From: Siphonodentalium dalli
Taxonomy: Eukaryota; Mollusca; Scaphopoda; Gadilida; Siphonodentaliidae
Assembly (NCBI GenBank): GCA_032622095.1
Contig: CP136063.1
Span: forward strand, 282,403,426-282,467,425
DNA length: 64,000 bases
Direction: 5' to 3'
The notes under the pieces are model-generated. The model saw nothing but the letters and a program-made list of their open reading frames with translations. It did no database searches and had not been told where the DNA came from. The stretch's first letter is position 1. Every line of letters starts with the position of its first letter. Shown here piece by piece: positions 31,742-43,363 of the stretch. A program made the translations under genes and the position numbers.

Positions 31742-34700
31742 TAGTCCAGGAGATATTGGTCGACCTCTGCACCCCCCCCCCCCCCAGGACTTAACTTCAC
31801 CCCACTAATTTTCTTCCTTAAGGTCTCCTCTAATTTTTTTCACTTGTTAACAAGAAAAAAAAGTGGCCGCAGAGACTCCAGACAAGATGGCGTCCATCAT
31901 GGCGGCCATTTATTTTAAATGCACCAGGTCTCTTTGATCGCCATTATAGTAAAGATAATAGCACATGCGGTCTTGTTTTCCGCTCGATTCGTTATGCTAA
32001 TATACAACCCTTACAAATTAGCCAAAAATCCGACACCGACATGCTATTTTTCTGACGTGTTACCACCTTTCGTTTGTCTCTGTGGGAAAATGTTAGAATT
32101 TTTGCGCCATGTTATACATTTATCATATAGAGGAGTCATTGGCGAACACATGGGAACCATAATATGCATTCATTGCGGGATATTTTTGTCCGATATCACG
32201 TTTTCCCAAATGCCGGTATCATCGATCAAAGCCGAATCTCCGTTAATAACGCGATGTTATGTTTCGAATCAATGATTGTTATTGCTATTATAACAACACC
32301 CATGCATATATATTTGCAGGAGATACTCGAGCTAGGATTCCTCTTATACCTGAGTTGAGGAATATTTACCCAAATCCAAGATGGCGGCCAAAATGGCCAC
32401 CAGAAATAAAAAATCGCCGAAAATCGCTGATTTTAACATCAGTGAGCATTATTGTCAAGACAACTCCACACCTGCTTACTATTGTAAGTTGGGAACACTT
32501 AGGCGAAGAACTTTCCTTGTATCATATCCAAATAAAAGTCCTCCAAATCCAAAATGGCGCCCACAATGGCGGACAGATTTTGAAATATCACCGAAATTCC
32601 CTCATATTCACATCATTGGGCATTATTGTCGAGACAACTCCATCCATGCGTACAGTTGAGTTGGAAATACTGAGGTGAAGTAATTACCTTACATCTCATG
32701 CAAGAAATTGTTTTCCAAATCAAAGATGGCGGCCAAAATGGCGACCGAAATTTGAAAACAAGTCTACATTCCTTTACTTTCTTACGATGGGCGTTATTGT
32801 TTCGCGATTTCTATCCACCATTACATGTTGATATGGAATAGTGACATGAAGTATTCATTAGGGTTTGGCAAATGATACTCACAGCCAAGATCGCTGCTAA
32901 ATTGGTGGCTAGAAATTGAAAAGAAATCGATATTTTCACATATTAATTTCAACTTTTTGTCATAATATCGGTATGTATGGACGAAACTGTACATAAACCA
33001 TCTACTAGTTCAACCTAAAGGTATCAAAACGCATAACATAGCTCGTATCCTTCTGGAAAGATGAAACACCACAATTAATATCGCGATGTGGCATTTCGAA
33101 ATCCAGTCTCCACTTAGCGCCGATAATGGCCGTAAGCGTAGGTGCGCCGAATAGTTATATCAGAACAATTACCTGATAACAGATTCTGATTTGTCACGTC
33201 ACGTCCATAATTATCTGGACCAGCTTCCATTTATTTGTCTAATAAATCTAGGTCGCTCACACCGACAAAGTATTCACCACTTCCTGGGAGTAGGGTCCCT
33301 CTAATCATAACGTTTCAAACAATTCATTTTCCGGTGTCTAGCTTACAGAAGGTCATCTCTATGTATGTGTCTCATACCCCATGGGATAACGACATGTACA
33401 CCTGGCGAACCAGTTAGCTAGTCACTTCTCAATAGATGGTTCGTCAACTCACAAACTCAGCGAACGCATTGGCATATGTGGACAACTTCGACAGTGTTTC
33501 GAAGGTTGCTAGCTGTCTCATTCCCTTGGACAGATGTCTATCTGCTAAGGAGAAGACCCTAGTGTACAGACTACCCACACTTCTTGACCATTATCCGAAG
33601 CAAACTGTGTGAGGCCCCGCAGTTGTCTCGTCGAATACCTCCCAGCAGAGAAGAACAATGCTCGAGGTGCTAGTTTGTGAACATGCGCCATGATAGTGGA
33701 AATGAAATGGGCCACTGTATACACCACCCCTACACCTGGTGCATGTTTAAGATATCGAATGTCATGCGTGTCGGTTTTATTTGGTGTGGTAAGGTTGTAT
33801 TTCACATCCGTTTCGAAGCCTTTCTGATTCAACTACGTACACTTTTGTCTGGATAATAATATGCTAGCCTCCCTCAAAACAGTCGGATGGACTAAAGGAT
33901 AATGTCTTTATAGCATGAATGTATGCGTGTTTTGTTATCCTCTCTCGGGGTTAGTGTCAGTGTGTGGGTGGTATTATTCAAGAAAATGTCAGGAATTGTG
34001 GTGCATTTATTTCACTATGTATTTAAAGAACAATTTACAGTCTCGATGGCAATGGCTGTGGCCGTTGGGGATCGCAACCTTTATGATCATATAGCTTTAT
34101 ATATATATAACTTTAGAATATAGTAGTTAATGTCTCATGCAGGAAAATGGTCGCATTTGGTGATGTTACCAAGAAATCACTTGGTGTACCAACATTTGTT
34201 GAACTGAATGCAAGAGCTCATCAACGTAACATTCCTCTGGATGTTCTTCGCGTTGAACATTTCACCTTTTTGTTGATGGCATTTGTACTTTCTTGAACCA
34301 TACCACCCAACGTGAGTATGACATATCAACCAACTATCAAAGGTATCGCCTTTAAGACTACACCCCAGTCTTGGTGGGGCTTATACATCAGTAGGCAATG
34401 GCATACTCCTGGTCCAGTTGTTTAAGAACGGCTTCCAAACGGATGGGAACATACAATCTTAGCATACAAGGAAAGCAAAGCCACACATGAGATCCTGTCT
34501 GAATCTAAAACATAACAAAATAAGGGGCGGTGCAGTCATGGTCCAATTTCATTTCCACTATCATGCCACATACCCACAAACGAGCACCGTGTGTATTGTT
34601 ATCATCTGCTTGGATCTGTTCGGTGAGACGATTGCTGGACGCCAACAAGCTTGTTCTTATGATCATGTTCAAGGAGTTTGGGTATATTATGCATTATGGT

Positions 34701-36686
34701 CTTCTACGCCTTAGCAGAAATGCATCCGTCAAATGTCGGACTTTCAACATTCGAAGCCATATACAGAAGTTGTCCGGGTACGTCAGTGCATTAGATGAGT
34801 ATGTGAATTGATGAACCATATATTGAGAAGTGGCTGTTTGGGAAGATCACCAGGTGTACACGTTGTTATCCCCGTTAGGTCACCAAAGCTGACAATACGC
34901 AGATAGATAGGTCCTTCTGAAAGTTAGTATATACGCATCGACCGAATACCTTTATAGTGTATCGCACAAGATGACGCATATACCCCATATGTAGCATCTG
35001 AATTATTCCATAAGCTATACCACGAATGAAGCTCGCTAAGAATTCCAAGCTTTCGAAACCAACACGCGAGCTGGACACCGGCATATGTATTGTTTGAAAC
35101 ATTCTGATTAGTGGCACACTCCTACAAAGAAGAGTAGTGAACTGTTGTTGTGAGTGAGATAGATTAATCTGACGAAGAGACGGAAACGAGTCTAGATAAT
35201 GCTGAATGTGGCAATTCAGAATAAGCTCAGGTACTGTTGTTTTGATTCTTGGAAGTCATAATATGACTATTCGGCGCACCTATATACGGTTACGGCCAGT
35301 ATGAGCCCTTAGTGGAGAATGGATTTTGAAATGCCACATTGCGAGTGTGGGTTTTCATCCTTCCAAAAGGCTACGACTTACATTGGAACTAATATATGGC
35401 TTATATTATGTACCGTTTCGTTTATACAAATCAATATTATGACAAAAATTTGAAATTAGTATGTGATAATATCGGCTTCTTTTCAATTTCTGCCCGCCAG
35501 TTTGGCCGCCATATTGACTGTGGGTATCACTTGCCAAACCCTAATGGATAATTCATACATATCAACATGTAATGGTGGGTAGAAATCGCGAAACAATAAC
35601 GCCCATCCTAAGAAAGTAAAGGAATGTAGACTTGTTTTCAAATTTCGGTCGCCATTTTGGCCGCCATCTTTGATTTGGAAAACCATTTCTTGCATGAGAT
35701 GTAAGGTAATTACTTCATCTCAGTATTTCCAACACAACTGTACGCATGGATGGAGTTGTCTCGACAATAATGCCCAATGATGTGAATATGAGGGAATTTC
35801 GGTGATTTTTCAAAATCTGTCCGCCATTGTGGGCGCCATTTTTGATTTGGGGGACATTTATTTGGATATGGTACAAGGAAAGTTCTTCGCCTAAGTGTTC
35901 CCAACTTACAATAGTAGGCAGGTGTGGAGTTATCATGACAATAATGCTCACTGATGTTAAAATCAGCGATTTTCGGCGATTTTTTATTTCTGGTGGCCAT
36001 TTTGGCCGCCATCTTGGATTTGGGTAAATATTCCTCAACTCAGGTATTAGAGGAATCCTAGCTCGAGTATCTCCTGCAAATATATATGCATGGGTGTTGT
36101 TATAATAGCAATAACAATCATTGATTCGAAACATAACATCGCGTTATTAACGGAGATTCGGCTTTGACCGATGATACCGGCATTTGGGAAAACGTGATAT
36201 CGGACACAAATATCCCGCAATGAATGCATATTATGGTCCCCATGTGTTCGCCAATGACTCCTCTATATGGTAAATGTATAATATGACGCAATAATTCTAA
36301 CATTTTCCCACAGAGACAAACGAAAGGTGGTAACATGTCAGAAAAATAGCATATTTTCACATTTCGGCGGCCATCTTGGCCGCCATATTGGATTCTGGTG
36401 TCGGATTTTTGGCTAATTTGTAAGGGTTGTATATTAGCATAACGAATCGAGCGGAAAACAAGACCGCATGTGCTATCATCTTTACTATAATGGCGATCAA
36501 AGAGACCTGGTGCATTTAAAAAAAATGGCCGCCATGATGGACGCCATCTTGTCTGGAGTCTCTGCGGCCACTTTTTGTTCTTGTTAACAAGTGAAAAAAA
36601 TTAGAGGAGACCTTAAGGAAGAAAATTAGTGGGGTGAAGTTAAGTCCTGGGGGGGGTGCAGCGGTCGACCAATATCTCCTGGACTA
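31742..36686. mobile_element. 4.9-kb foldback repeat
   Basis: Long inverted arms, roughly 31742-33830 and 34410-36686, with a loop of about 0.6 kb. Outer ends begin TAGTCCAGGAGATATTGG and are flanked by TAA on both sides (31739-31741, 36687-36689). Outer kilobase nearly identical between arms except that the left arm lacks about 48 bases present at 36358-36405; inner parts are clearly diverged. Arms contain modules of about 170 bases, each with a GATGGCGGCCAAAATGGC-like motif (32379, 32548, 32723, 32886 and mirror positions). No transposase recognised. TAA target is PIF/Harbinger-like; the layout recalls Foldback elements. Confidence 0.8.
33235..33830 (+). pseudogene. Decayed coding relic in left inner arm
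   Basis: Peptide similarity to the mirror strand of the right arm (35130-34420): VPLI..FQTIH.PVSS, then CLSAKEKT.VY..P.LLDHYPK against a matching right-arm reading. In the first block most differences fall at third codon positions, as in coding sequence. Many stops in both. Family unknown. Confidence 0.4.
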
Positions 36687-36689
36687 TAA

Positions 36690-37034
36690 AGGCTGTAAAA
36701 AAATATTATGTAGATCTTACTCTTGGGAGGAAAGTGTAGGGACTGTTCCAAATAATATGAAAATTATTAAAAAGAAATGGAATTCGAGTCGGCTGAGAAA
36801 AAGTTCCGGAAAGTTAAAGAGAACCTGCCTCATTTGCTGGTGTTAAAGTTGTTGCGACCCCATCAAAAAGATTCCAAACGACAGAAAGTTATATTCACAC
36901 AACTGATACAAGTTAAAATGACATCAAAATCCACAGAGACAATCAATTCAAGCGGGAGCAAAGAAACTCAAGCAAGAATATGAAAGGACCAGGATTCATC
37001 ATGGAAGTGAGATGGAGAAATGGGAAAATTGTCC
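36690..37034 (+). other. Short Lys-rich ORF, unknown
   Basis: ORF 36777-36983 (ESAEKKFRKVKENLPHLLVL) is charged and helical but unrecognised; may be an exon scrap next to the foldback repeat. Confidence 0.25.
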
Positions 37035-37114
37035 GATAGTACATCAGATAGATAGTATATATATATATGTCAGAGATAGTACATCAGATAGATAGTATAT
37101 ATATATATGTCAGA
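37035..37114 (+). repeat. 40-bp tandem duplication
   Basis: GATAGTACATCAGATAGATA... twice, at 37035 and 37075. The rest of 37115-37845 is noncoding with no supported feature apart from a TTAATTAACATTAATTAAC stretch at 37786. Confidence 0.9.
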
Positions 37115-37845
37115 GTTATGGAGGCACGGACTCAGTATGAGTGTTCATTGCTTCATATTTGTGTGAACAAATTCTCATGGATATCATGATACCTCAGACC
37201 TTATATGGACACATGATACCAGCGATACTGGGAATAACTACACGTTCTTGATAGCGAGAACTTCACTTCACACCCGACTCTCCTACCAGCAAGACCTCTT
37301 CATAACCTGTTTACACAGTGCTTTCCGGCAGAGAATTATACAAATATAAAGTTATCAAAACCTATGGACTTCTGATTTTGTTCCCGAATCACGGCCAATC
37401 AACCAATCTACTCTAGCTTCGGGACAAAAATCACAGATCTGATTAATGGACGTCACCCAGCCAGTGCTGACCATACCGTCAATTGACCTGAATTCAAACT
37501 GGGTCAACCAGAATACATATGGGAGGGACGTTAAAAAGACGCCTATTGTCTACAGATTCCAAGCCTGAGCTCGATGACTAACTACACTGGAATGTTTGGA
37601 ATATTCAATGCTTCGAACTAATTCATGGGAATTCAGGCCGTTGGCATTAAAACCTTGGATTCACTGCCTGTGTTCTAAGGACCCATCTAAAAATAAGCCC
37701 TTGGTTATACAAGAATAGGCAGAAATATGACTGTGTGGTCTTAATACTCTTCAGATGAATACAGAACGCACTGAAGAAAGACCTTAATTAACATTAATTA
37801 ACAAACAATAATCTGAAGAGTTTTCTCTCCTGCTCCATGTTTGAC

Positions 37846-38515
37846 CCAGATATCTGTGTCGTTCACAGGCGATTTTAAGATACATTTACCAGCCTGGTTG
37901 TCACTCGCGGATCTAGATATCTGTGTCATGCACAGGCGATTTTAAAATACATTTACCAGCCTGGTATACACTCGCGGATCCAGATATCTGTGTCGTCCAC
38001 AGTCGATTTTAAGATACATTTACCAGCCTGGTTGTCACTCGCGGATCCAGATATCTGTGTCGTCCACAGGCGATTTTAAGATACATTTACCAGCCTGGTT
38101 GTCACTCGCGGATCCAGATATCTGTGTCGTCCACAGGCGATTTTAAGATACATTTACCAGCCTGGTATACACTCGCGGATCCAGATATCTGTGTCGTCCA
38201 GAGGCGATTTTAAGATACATTTACCAGCCTGGTATACACTCGAGGACCCAGATATCTGTGCCGTCCACAGGCGATTTTAAGATACATTTACCAGCCTGGT
38301 ATACACTCGCGGATCCAGATATCTGTGTCGTCCACAGGCGATTTTAAGATACATTTACCAGCCTGGTTGTCACTCGCGGATCCAGATATCTGTGTCGTCC
38401 ACAGGCAATTTTAAGATACATTTACCAGCCTGGTATACACTCGCGGATCCAGATATCTGTGTCGTCCACAGGCGATTTTAAGATACATTTACCAGCCTGG
38501 TTGTCACTCGCAGGC
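37846..38515 (+). repeat. 67-bp satellite array, 10 units
   Basis: Units start CCAGATATCTGTGTCGTCCA at 67-base steps from 37846 to 38449. Two unit types alternate irregularly, ending GGTTGTCACTCGCGG or GGTATACACTCGCGG. No spacers, so not a CRISPR. 38516-38985 downstream is noncoding. Confidence 0.95.
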
Positions 38516-38985
38516 ACTCTAGATATCTGGATCAGGAAATTAAATTATTTTGGCGTGTTTCAATTCAGCAAGTCTGATGCCTTATTTACCTCTGAGATTA
38601 TGCTAATTCACCCTCCCCAGGCCGAAAACTAGCAAATAGGACCCGCAGCTGATGGGTTAATAGAGCGTAACCATTCCAAAGGAAAAACGGTTCACAATTC
38701 TAAAGTACGATTATAGTAGTTTACACACATCTGGATTACCCCTTATTCTTCACTTTTGGCCTTTGCTCATGCAATGAACAAGCAAAAAAGATTCTTACGT
38801 ATATTAGCGAAATGTTTTATATATTGTGTTTTTAAGCGGAGAATGACAATCATATTAATATTATAAAGGAACCGTGAGTAATACCGGACAGCACTTGTGA
38901 AATTTGTATTAATTGGTCAATGTAAATTGGAATCATGGTTTGTATATACGTGTCATGTGCCGAGATGTCCAATATAAAGATGATA

Positions 38986-39165
38986 TCTAATCAGAGGAGA
39001 TGAGTGTTGGGTAAGCTAACAACACTTTAATATTATAGACATGACATCTAATCAGAGGAGATGAGTGTTGGGTAAGCTAACAACACTTTAATATTATAGA
39101 CATGACATCTAATCAGAGGAGATGAGTGTTGGGTAAGCTAACAACACTTTAATATTATAGACCAA
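38986..39165 (+). repeat. 61-bp tandem triplication with AAAT tail
   Basis: TCTAATCAGAGGAGATGAGT... at 38986, 39047 and 39108, followed by four AAAT repeats (39165-39180). Confidence 0.9.
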
Positions 39166-39181
39166 TAAATAAATAAATAAA

Positions 39182-39761
39182 GTGACATGTCCTACACACC
39201 TGGATCCGGAAGTGGAAGCAGGCATTTTTGTTGTCCGAATGTTGGGGTCCACGGTTCATAACGTGCTACTAAAGGACTGGTCAGCGGTGCCGAGCTATAA
39301 TCCACATATCGTAATACTACAAATTGGTGGCAATGATTTGGCTCAGTCCTCCGTGGACGGTCTCTCAGTGGTACGAGAGGTAGGTAATGATTTGGGTCAG
39401 TCCTCCGAGGACGCTCTCTCAGTGGTACGAGAGGTAGGTAATGATTTGGCTCAGTCCTCCGAGGACGATCTCTCAGTGTTACAAAAGTTGGGGAGTGAAA
39501 TTGGTTTTTATTGGTCAACTTTTCCCTCACACTGAAGTCAAATACAAAGTTTGGTTGCCTTCCGGACGGTCTACTTTAATGCCTTCACCCGTGGATCCTG
39601 TTACTTACAATGTTCGGACACTTGAGGTTTCCAATAAGCTACTCACTGTTTTTCCATCCTTATTACAAGACGCTCAATTATATAACACTCTAGTCGGAAT
39701 ATACGATAATGACATCGCACCGCGGGTAATGAGATATATCCATCTTTCAATGTTTGAATAG
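39182..39761 (+). pseudogene. SGNH-hydrolase relic with in-frame 54-bp expansion
   Basis: PHIVILQIGGNDL (block III, about 39304-39342), then an 18-codon unit (VGNDLxQSSEDxLSVVRE) present three times (39335-39496). The frame then shifts: GQLFPHTEVKYKVWLPSG and TYNVRTLEVSNKLL (about 39507-39640), ending near YIHLSMFE (39742-39758), a decayed block V. Block I is not recognisable. The GQLFP...KVWLPSG text recurs at 20866. Confidence 0.65.
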
Positions 39762-40081
39762 TTTTGATACACATTTCATGGGGGGGAGGGGTTCCTTAAC
39801 TGAGTTCGAACGTGACTTGCTGGGGCTATTATGACTCCACCACTGAATGCAGACAAATTTTTGACAGAGCAACCTATAATGGATTGTTGTCGGCTTTGCT
39901 CTTTAGCACGTTTCTTTCTGGGATGGTGTCCTGGGATTTTAGCACAAATTCATGCTCTCAAGCACGTTTGTTATTGCCATGGTTTAAATTGCCACTTGGC
40001 ATAGTTTTGTGTTATTCAAACTCGTCTGAGCATCAAATTTTTCCTTTTCTTGGACATAAAGTCCTTCAATTTAAGGCTCAC
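39762..40081. other. Noncoding or unrecognised
   Basis: G run at 39780-39790; a 100-codon frame (39812-40123) runs into the next MITE and has no known domain. Confidence 0.3.
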
Positions 40082-40085
40082 TTAA

Positions 40086-40476
40086 CCCTTTACCCAACAA
40101 ACCGGCCAAAACCGGCCAAATAAAGCTCCAACAGCCTAAAATATCTTCGGTCTGTCTCAATAGAACCATACAAATATGGATATCATTGGAACCAGCTCCT
40201 TGACCACATTGTGATAGTTACAATTATACCCTGTGCCAATGCATTCTCTTATATATGCGAGTCGACCATAGGTCGCCTCGCATATATAAGAGAATGCATT
40301 GGCCTAAAAAAATCTTTTTTTAACACTTTTTACCATTTTTTCTTACATTCTTTAACAATTTTATAATTTTTAATGTGTTAAGCCAATGCATTCTCTTATA
40401 TATGCGAGGCGACCTATGGTCGACTCGCATATATAAGAGAATGCATTGGCACAGGGCCGTTCTGTTGGGTAAAGGG
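40086..40476. mobile_element. TTAA MITE, subfamily A, full length
   Basis: TTAA at 40082-40085 and 40477-40480; hairpins at about 40232-40300 and 40382-40450. Confidence 0.92.
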
Positions 40477-40606
40477 TTAATGATATTTCCATACAAATTT
40501 CAATGATGTCCTACCTTGGTTATTTATGCCGAACAGCCACCCAAACATGAAGTGTCCCTTTAAAATTGTTTTAATTATTATATAATATTTTAATTTTGAA
40601 TTACAG

Positions 40607-40860
40607 GTCAAGTTGGCAGAAGGCCACACCCTTTATATATCCACCACCAAGCTCATGGGAATTCGGTGCAAGTCAAAGAAGGTCCCAAGTCGAATGATCA
40701 GAGAGCTAATGTCCTACTACTTTGAAGAACAGTACATTGCTGAAGACAGAAGGCCACCCCCTTTACATCAACACCACTAAACTCATGGGAATTCGGTGCA
40801 AGTCAAAGAAGGTCACAAGTCCGATTACATTATGCATCCGAAATATCTGCTACACAATGC
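40607..40860 (+). pseudogene. BEN-like domain exon relic with duplication
   Basis: After an acceptor-like TTTTGAATTACAG (40594-40606), VKLAEGHTLYISTTKLMGIR and SKKVPSRMIRELMSYYFEEQ resemble a BEN domain, a DNA- and protein-binding fold of chromatin factors. About 72 bases are then repeated (40612-40684 versus 40745-40815), with a frame change in the second copy. It is probably a relic of a gene related to the BEN gene at 50.7-56.9 kb. 40861-41211 is noncoding. Confidence 0.45.
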
Positions 40861-41215
40861 TTTATTTAATTATATATCTTTTTAACTGCAACTCAGCCAG
40901 ATTAATTTATTTAACTGGATGAATAGACCTCTAGATCCTTGAATACTTGACTTGCATTGGATCAAACAGAGCAGATATTGTTCATTTAAACATTTTACCC
41001 CCATGAATATATTTTTAACCTTTTCCATTTTTAAATAAGTATTTTTATATATAACAACTGCTAACATACATGTATCTGCTATTTGTTTAATATTATGTAC
41101 ATATGTGTAAAAAAAAAGACTATAATACTTTAAATTGTGAAGGTATGCTCTATAATTGAAGATAAAAACCATAGATTAGCATAACAATTTAAAATCCCCC
41201 AAAGCCATTGCTTAA

Positions 41216-41607
41216 CCCTTTACCCAACAAAACGGCCAAAACCGGCCAAATAAAGCTTCAACAGCGTAAAATATCTTCGGTCTGTCTCAATAGAACCATA
41301 CACATATGGATATCATTGGAACCGGCTCCTTGACCACATTGTGATAGTTACAGTTATGCCCTGTGCCAATGCATTCTCTTATATATGCGAGTCGACCATA
41401 GGTCGCCTCGCATATATAAGAGAATGCATTGGCCTAAAAAATATCTTTTTTTAACACTTTTTACCATTTTTTCTTACATTCTTTAACAATTTTATAATTT
41501 TTAATGTGTTAAGCCAATGCATTCTCTTATATATGCGAAGCGACCTATGGTCGACTCGCATATATAAGAGAATGCATTGGCACAGGGCCCTTCTGTTGGG
41601 TAAAGGG
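41216..41607. mobile_element. TTAA MITE, subfamily A, full length
   Basis: TTAA at 41212-41215 and 41608-41611; 392 bases; hairpins at about 41363-41431 and 41513-41581. Confidence 0.92.
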
Positions 41608-41667
41608 TTAAACATCTACCAATAATGATTGGACTTGTATTGCATAATTAATATTGCATACTTCCAG

Positions 41668-42276
41668 GTTGCTACAAGAAAAAGTTGCAAGAGAATGGAA
41701 TATGCCCCATTTGCAGTGGAACAAGGGCAGCTAAGACTGGACGTGCTACAATTGAATATGTTGGTGCAGACAATATCACACACATGGCAACATTGTTCGA
41801 AAACTACATTGTTAAAGTTTTCCCCGATGCAGAGTTCGAAGGATCTGAAGATAATTTTATAGACTCGCTCATTGTCCATTTGCCATGTAACATCAAGGGT
41901 TATTTAAATAATGACAGGCTATCCATTTCATAATGATTGAAGTACCTATTGAACCAACAATTTTAATAGATGCAGTAATGCCCAAAGTAATTGACCACAT
42001 AACCACAGCAGAATTATGGGTAACAAGAGCAAGTACCAGAAAGGGACTTCCTGGCGAAATCATAGAACAAATACGAGGCGTGTACATAGTCTGATATCTA
42101 CATTGCGGCACCACAGGGACTATTTCAAGACCTTAAGGCTTTGGTTGCAGCCTACGAGGAAGGTGGCAGTTGTATTCAAACCGGGCAACCAACATCTGAA
42201 TCCTGTGATGGTTCTTTGGATCATGCCGTTGCATCCATCACAACACCTAAAAGGCGGTGTGATGGTTCAAAAGACG
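41668..42276 (+). pseudogene. Coding relic with CxxC motif, unknown
   Basis: Preceded by acceptor-like CATACTTCCAG (41657-41667). First frame: GICPICSGTRAAKTGRATIE ... FPDAEFEGSEDNFIDSLIVH (to 41932); second frame: MIEVPIEPTILIDAVMPKVI ... ELWVTRASTRKGLPGEIIEQ (41933-42090); third frame: SDIYIAAPQGLFQDLKALVA ... PKRRCDGSKD to 42276. All three read like one protein with two single-base shifts. I do not recognise it. At 42277 it meets Gypsy RT sequence in frame. 41965-42022 resembles the end of a pogo-like MITE (see findings). Confidence 0.4.
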
Positions 42277-42866
42277 TAGAAAAATTATGTGGCCTAGTAA
42301 ATTACCACAGAATTTTCATTAAATACTTTGCTAAAACCTCAAAGCCTCTATATGCAGTTACGGGTAAACAAAAGTTTGTTTGGGAAAGTGAGCAACAACA
42401 AGCTTTTGAAAAACTAAAAGTGGATTTAACTAATCCGCCAATCTTAACCCTCCCCAACAAGACTGATCTCTTTGTTTTGGATGTCGATGCCTCAAATTTT
42501 GCAATTGGCTCCGAACTAATTCAAGTCCAAAAAGGGGAGGAAAAAGTTATTTCTTATGGAAGTTATGGTTTATCCGAAGAACAAATAAAGTATTGTACGA
42601 CTAGAAAAGAGCTGCTAGCAGTAGTTCGTTTCACACGCCAGTACAGGCACTATTTGTTGGGAAGGCCATTTATTTTAAGAACAGACCATAATTCATTAAA
42701 ATGGCTGATCAGCTTCAAAGAGCCTCAGGGTCAAATTACGAGATGGCTCGAGGAACTCAGCCAGTATGATATGGTAGTACAACATAGGCCTGGGATAAAA
42801 CATTCCAATGCAGATGCATTACCTCGTATTGCATCACCCGATCCAGTGTGTCAGTTATACCGCTGA
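42277..42866 (+). pseudogene. Gypsy RT end and RNase H
   Basis: LCGLVNYHRIFIKYFAKTSK (end of RT/connection, about 42288), then RNase H: FVLDVDASNFAIGSEL (Asp, about 42474), TRKELLAVVRF (Glu, about 42603), LRTDHNSLKWL (Asp, about 42677) and NADALPRIA (Asp, about 42809). All four acidic residues remain. The catalytic YxDD of RT lies upstream in the deleted part. It cleaves the RNA of RNA/DNA hybrids in reverse transcription. Confidence 0.88.
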
Positions 42867-43363
42867 CACAATTAAAACTCGAGGATTTGCCATGTGGGGG
42901 ATGCAAATACTGTACCCGAATACATACCAACTGGTCAAAATTTGAAGAAGATGTTGATTATGCAGTACCATTAGCAAAAGGATCGTGTCAATTCGCATCA
43001 GAATTTGATCCAGAAGTTAATGACAATGCTTGCCCTACAATATCAGCAATAAATAGCCCTATTAATTTTGATCAGTGGGTATACAAGACCTCAAAATGGA
43101 GTGGGATAGAACCAGAAACTGGTTGGACCCATACCCAACTGGAAATTGCCGCCAAAGCGCTTACACAACCCGGAGTGCTAATTCAACAAATAACCTCCTC
43201 TGATAATTTGGCACTATCCAGCATAGGAAGCTCAGCAGAGTTGGGAAAAGCTCTAAGGGCTGACCCCGACTTAGAAATAATTATTACTTGGTTGGGAAAA
43301 GGAGAGAACCCAGTGAAGGTGATTTATTCATCACTGGACCTTCTGCCAAACACTGTTGGATAA
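42848..43363 (+). pseudogene. Pol linker with CxxC motif
   Basis: PCGGCKYCTRIHTNWSKFEE (about 42890) is the usual linker between RNase H and integrase in Gypsy elements of aquatic invertebrates, followed by VDYAVPLA and low-similarity sequence. It overlaps the RNase H frame by 19 bases in a different frame, a break in pol. Confidence 0.7.

Noticed and set aside
32259-36229. Mirrored ORFs of up to 139 codons in the foldback arms
   Set aside because: Same DNA read in both arms; frames run through YY1-motif modules with no protein-like conservation.
37846-38515. CRISPR-like array
   Set aside because: Units are contiguous 67-bp repeats with no unique spacers, in a eukaryotic setting; a satellite.
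39165-39180. SINE tail (AAAT repeats)
   Set aside because: No tRNA-like head with A and B boxes upstream, only a tandem triplication.
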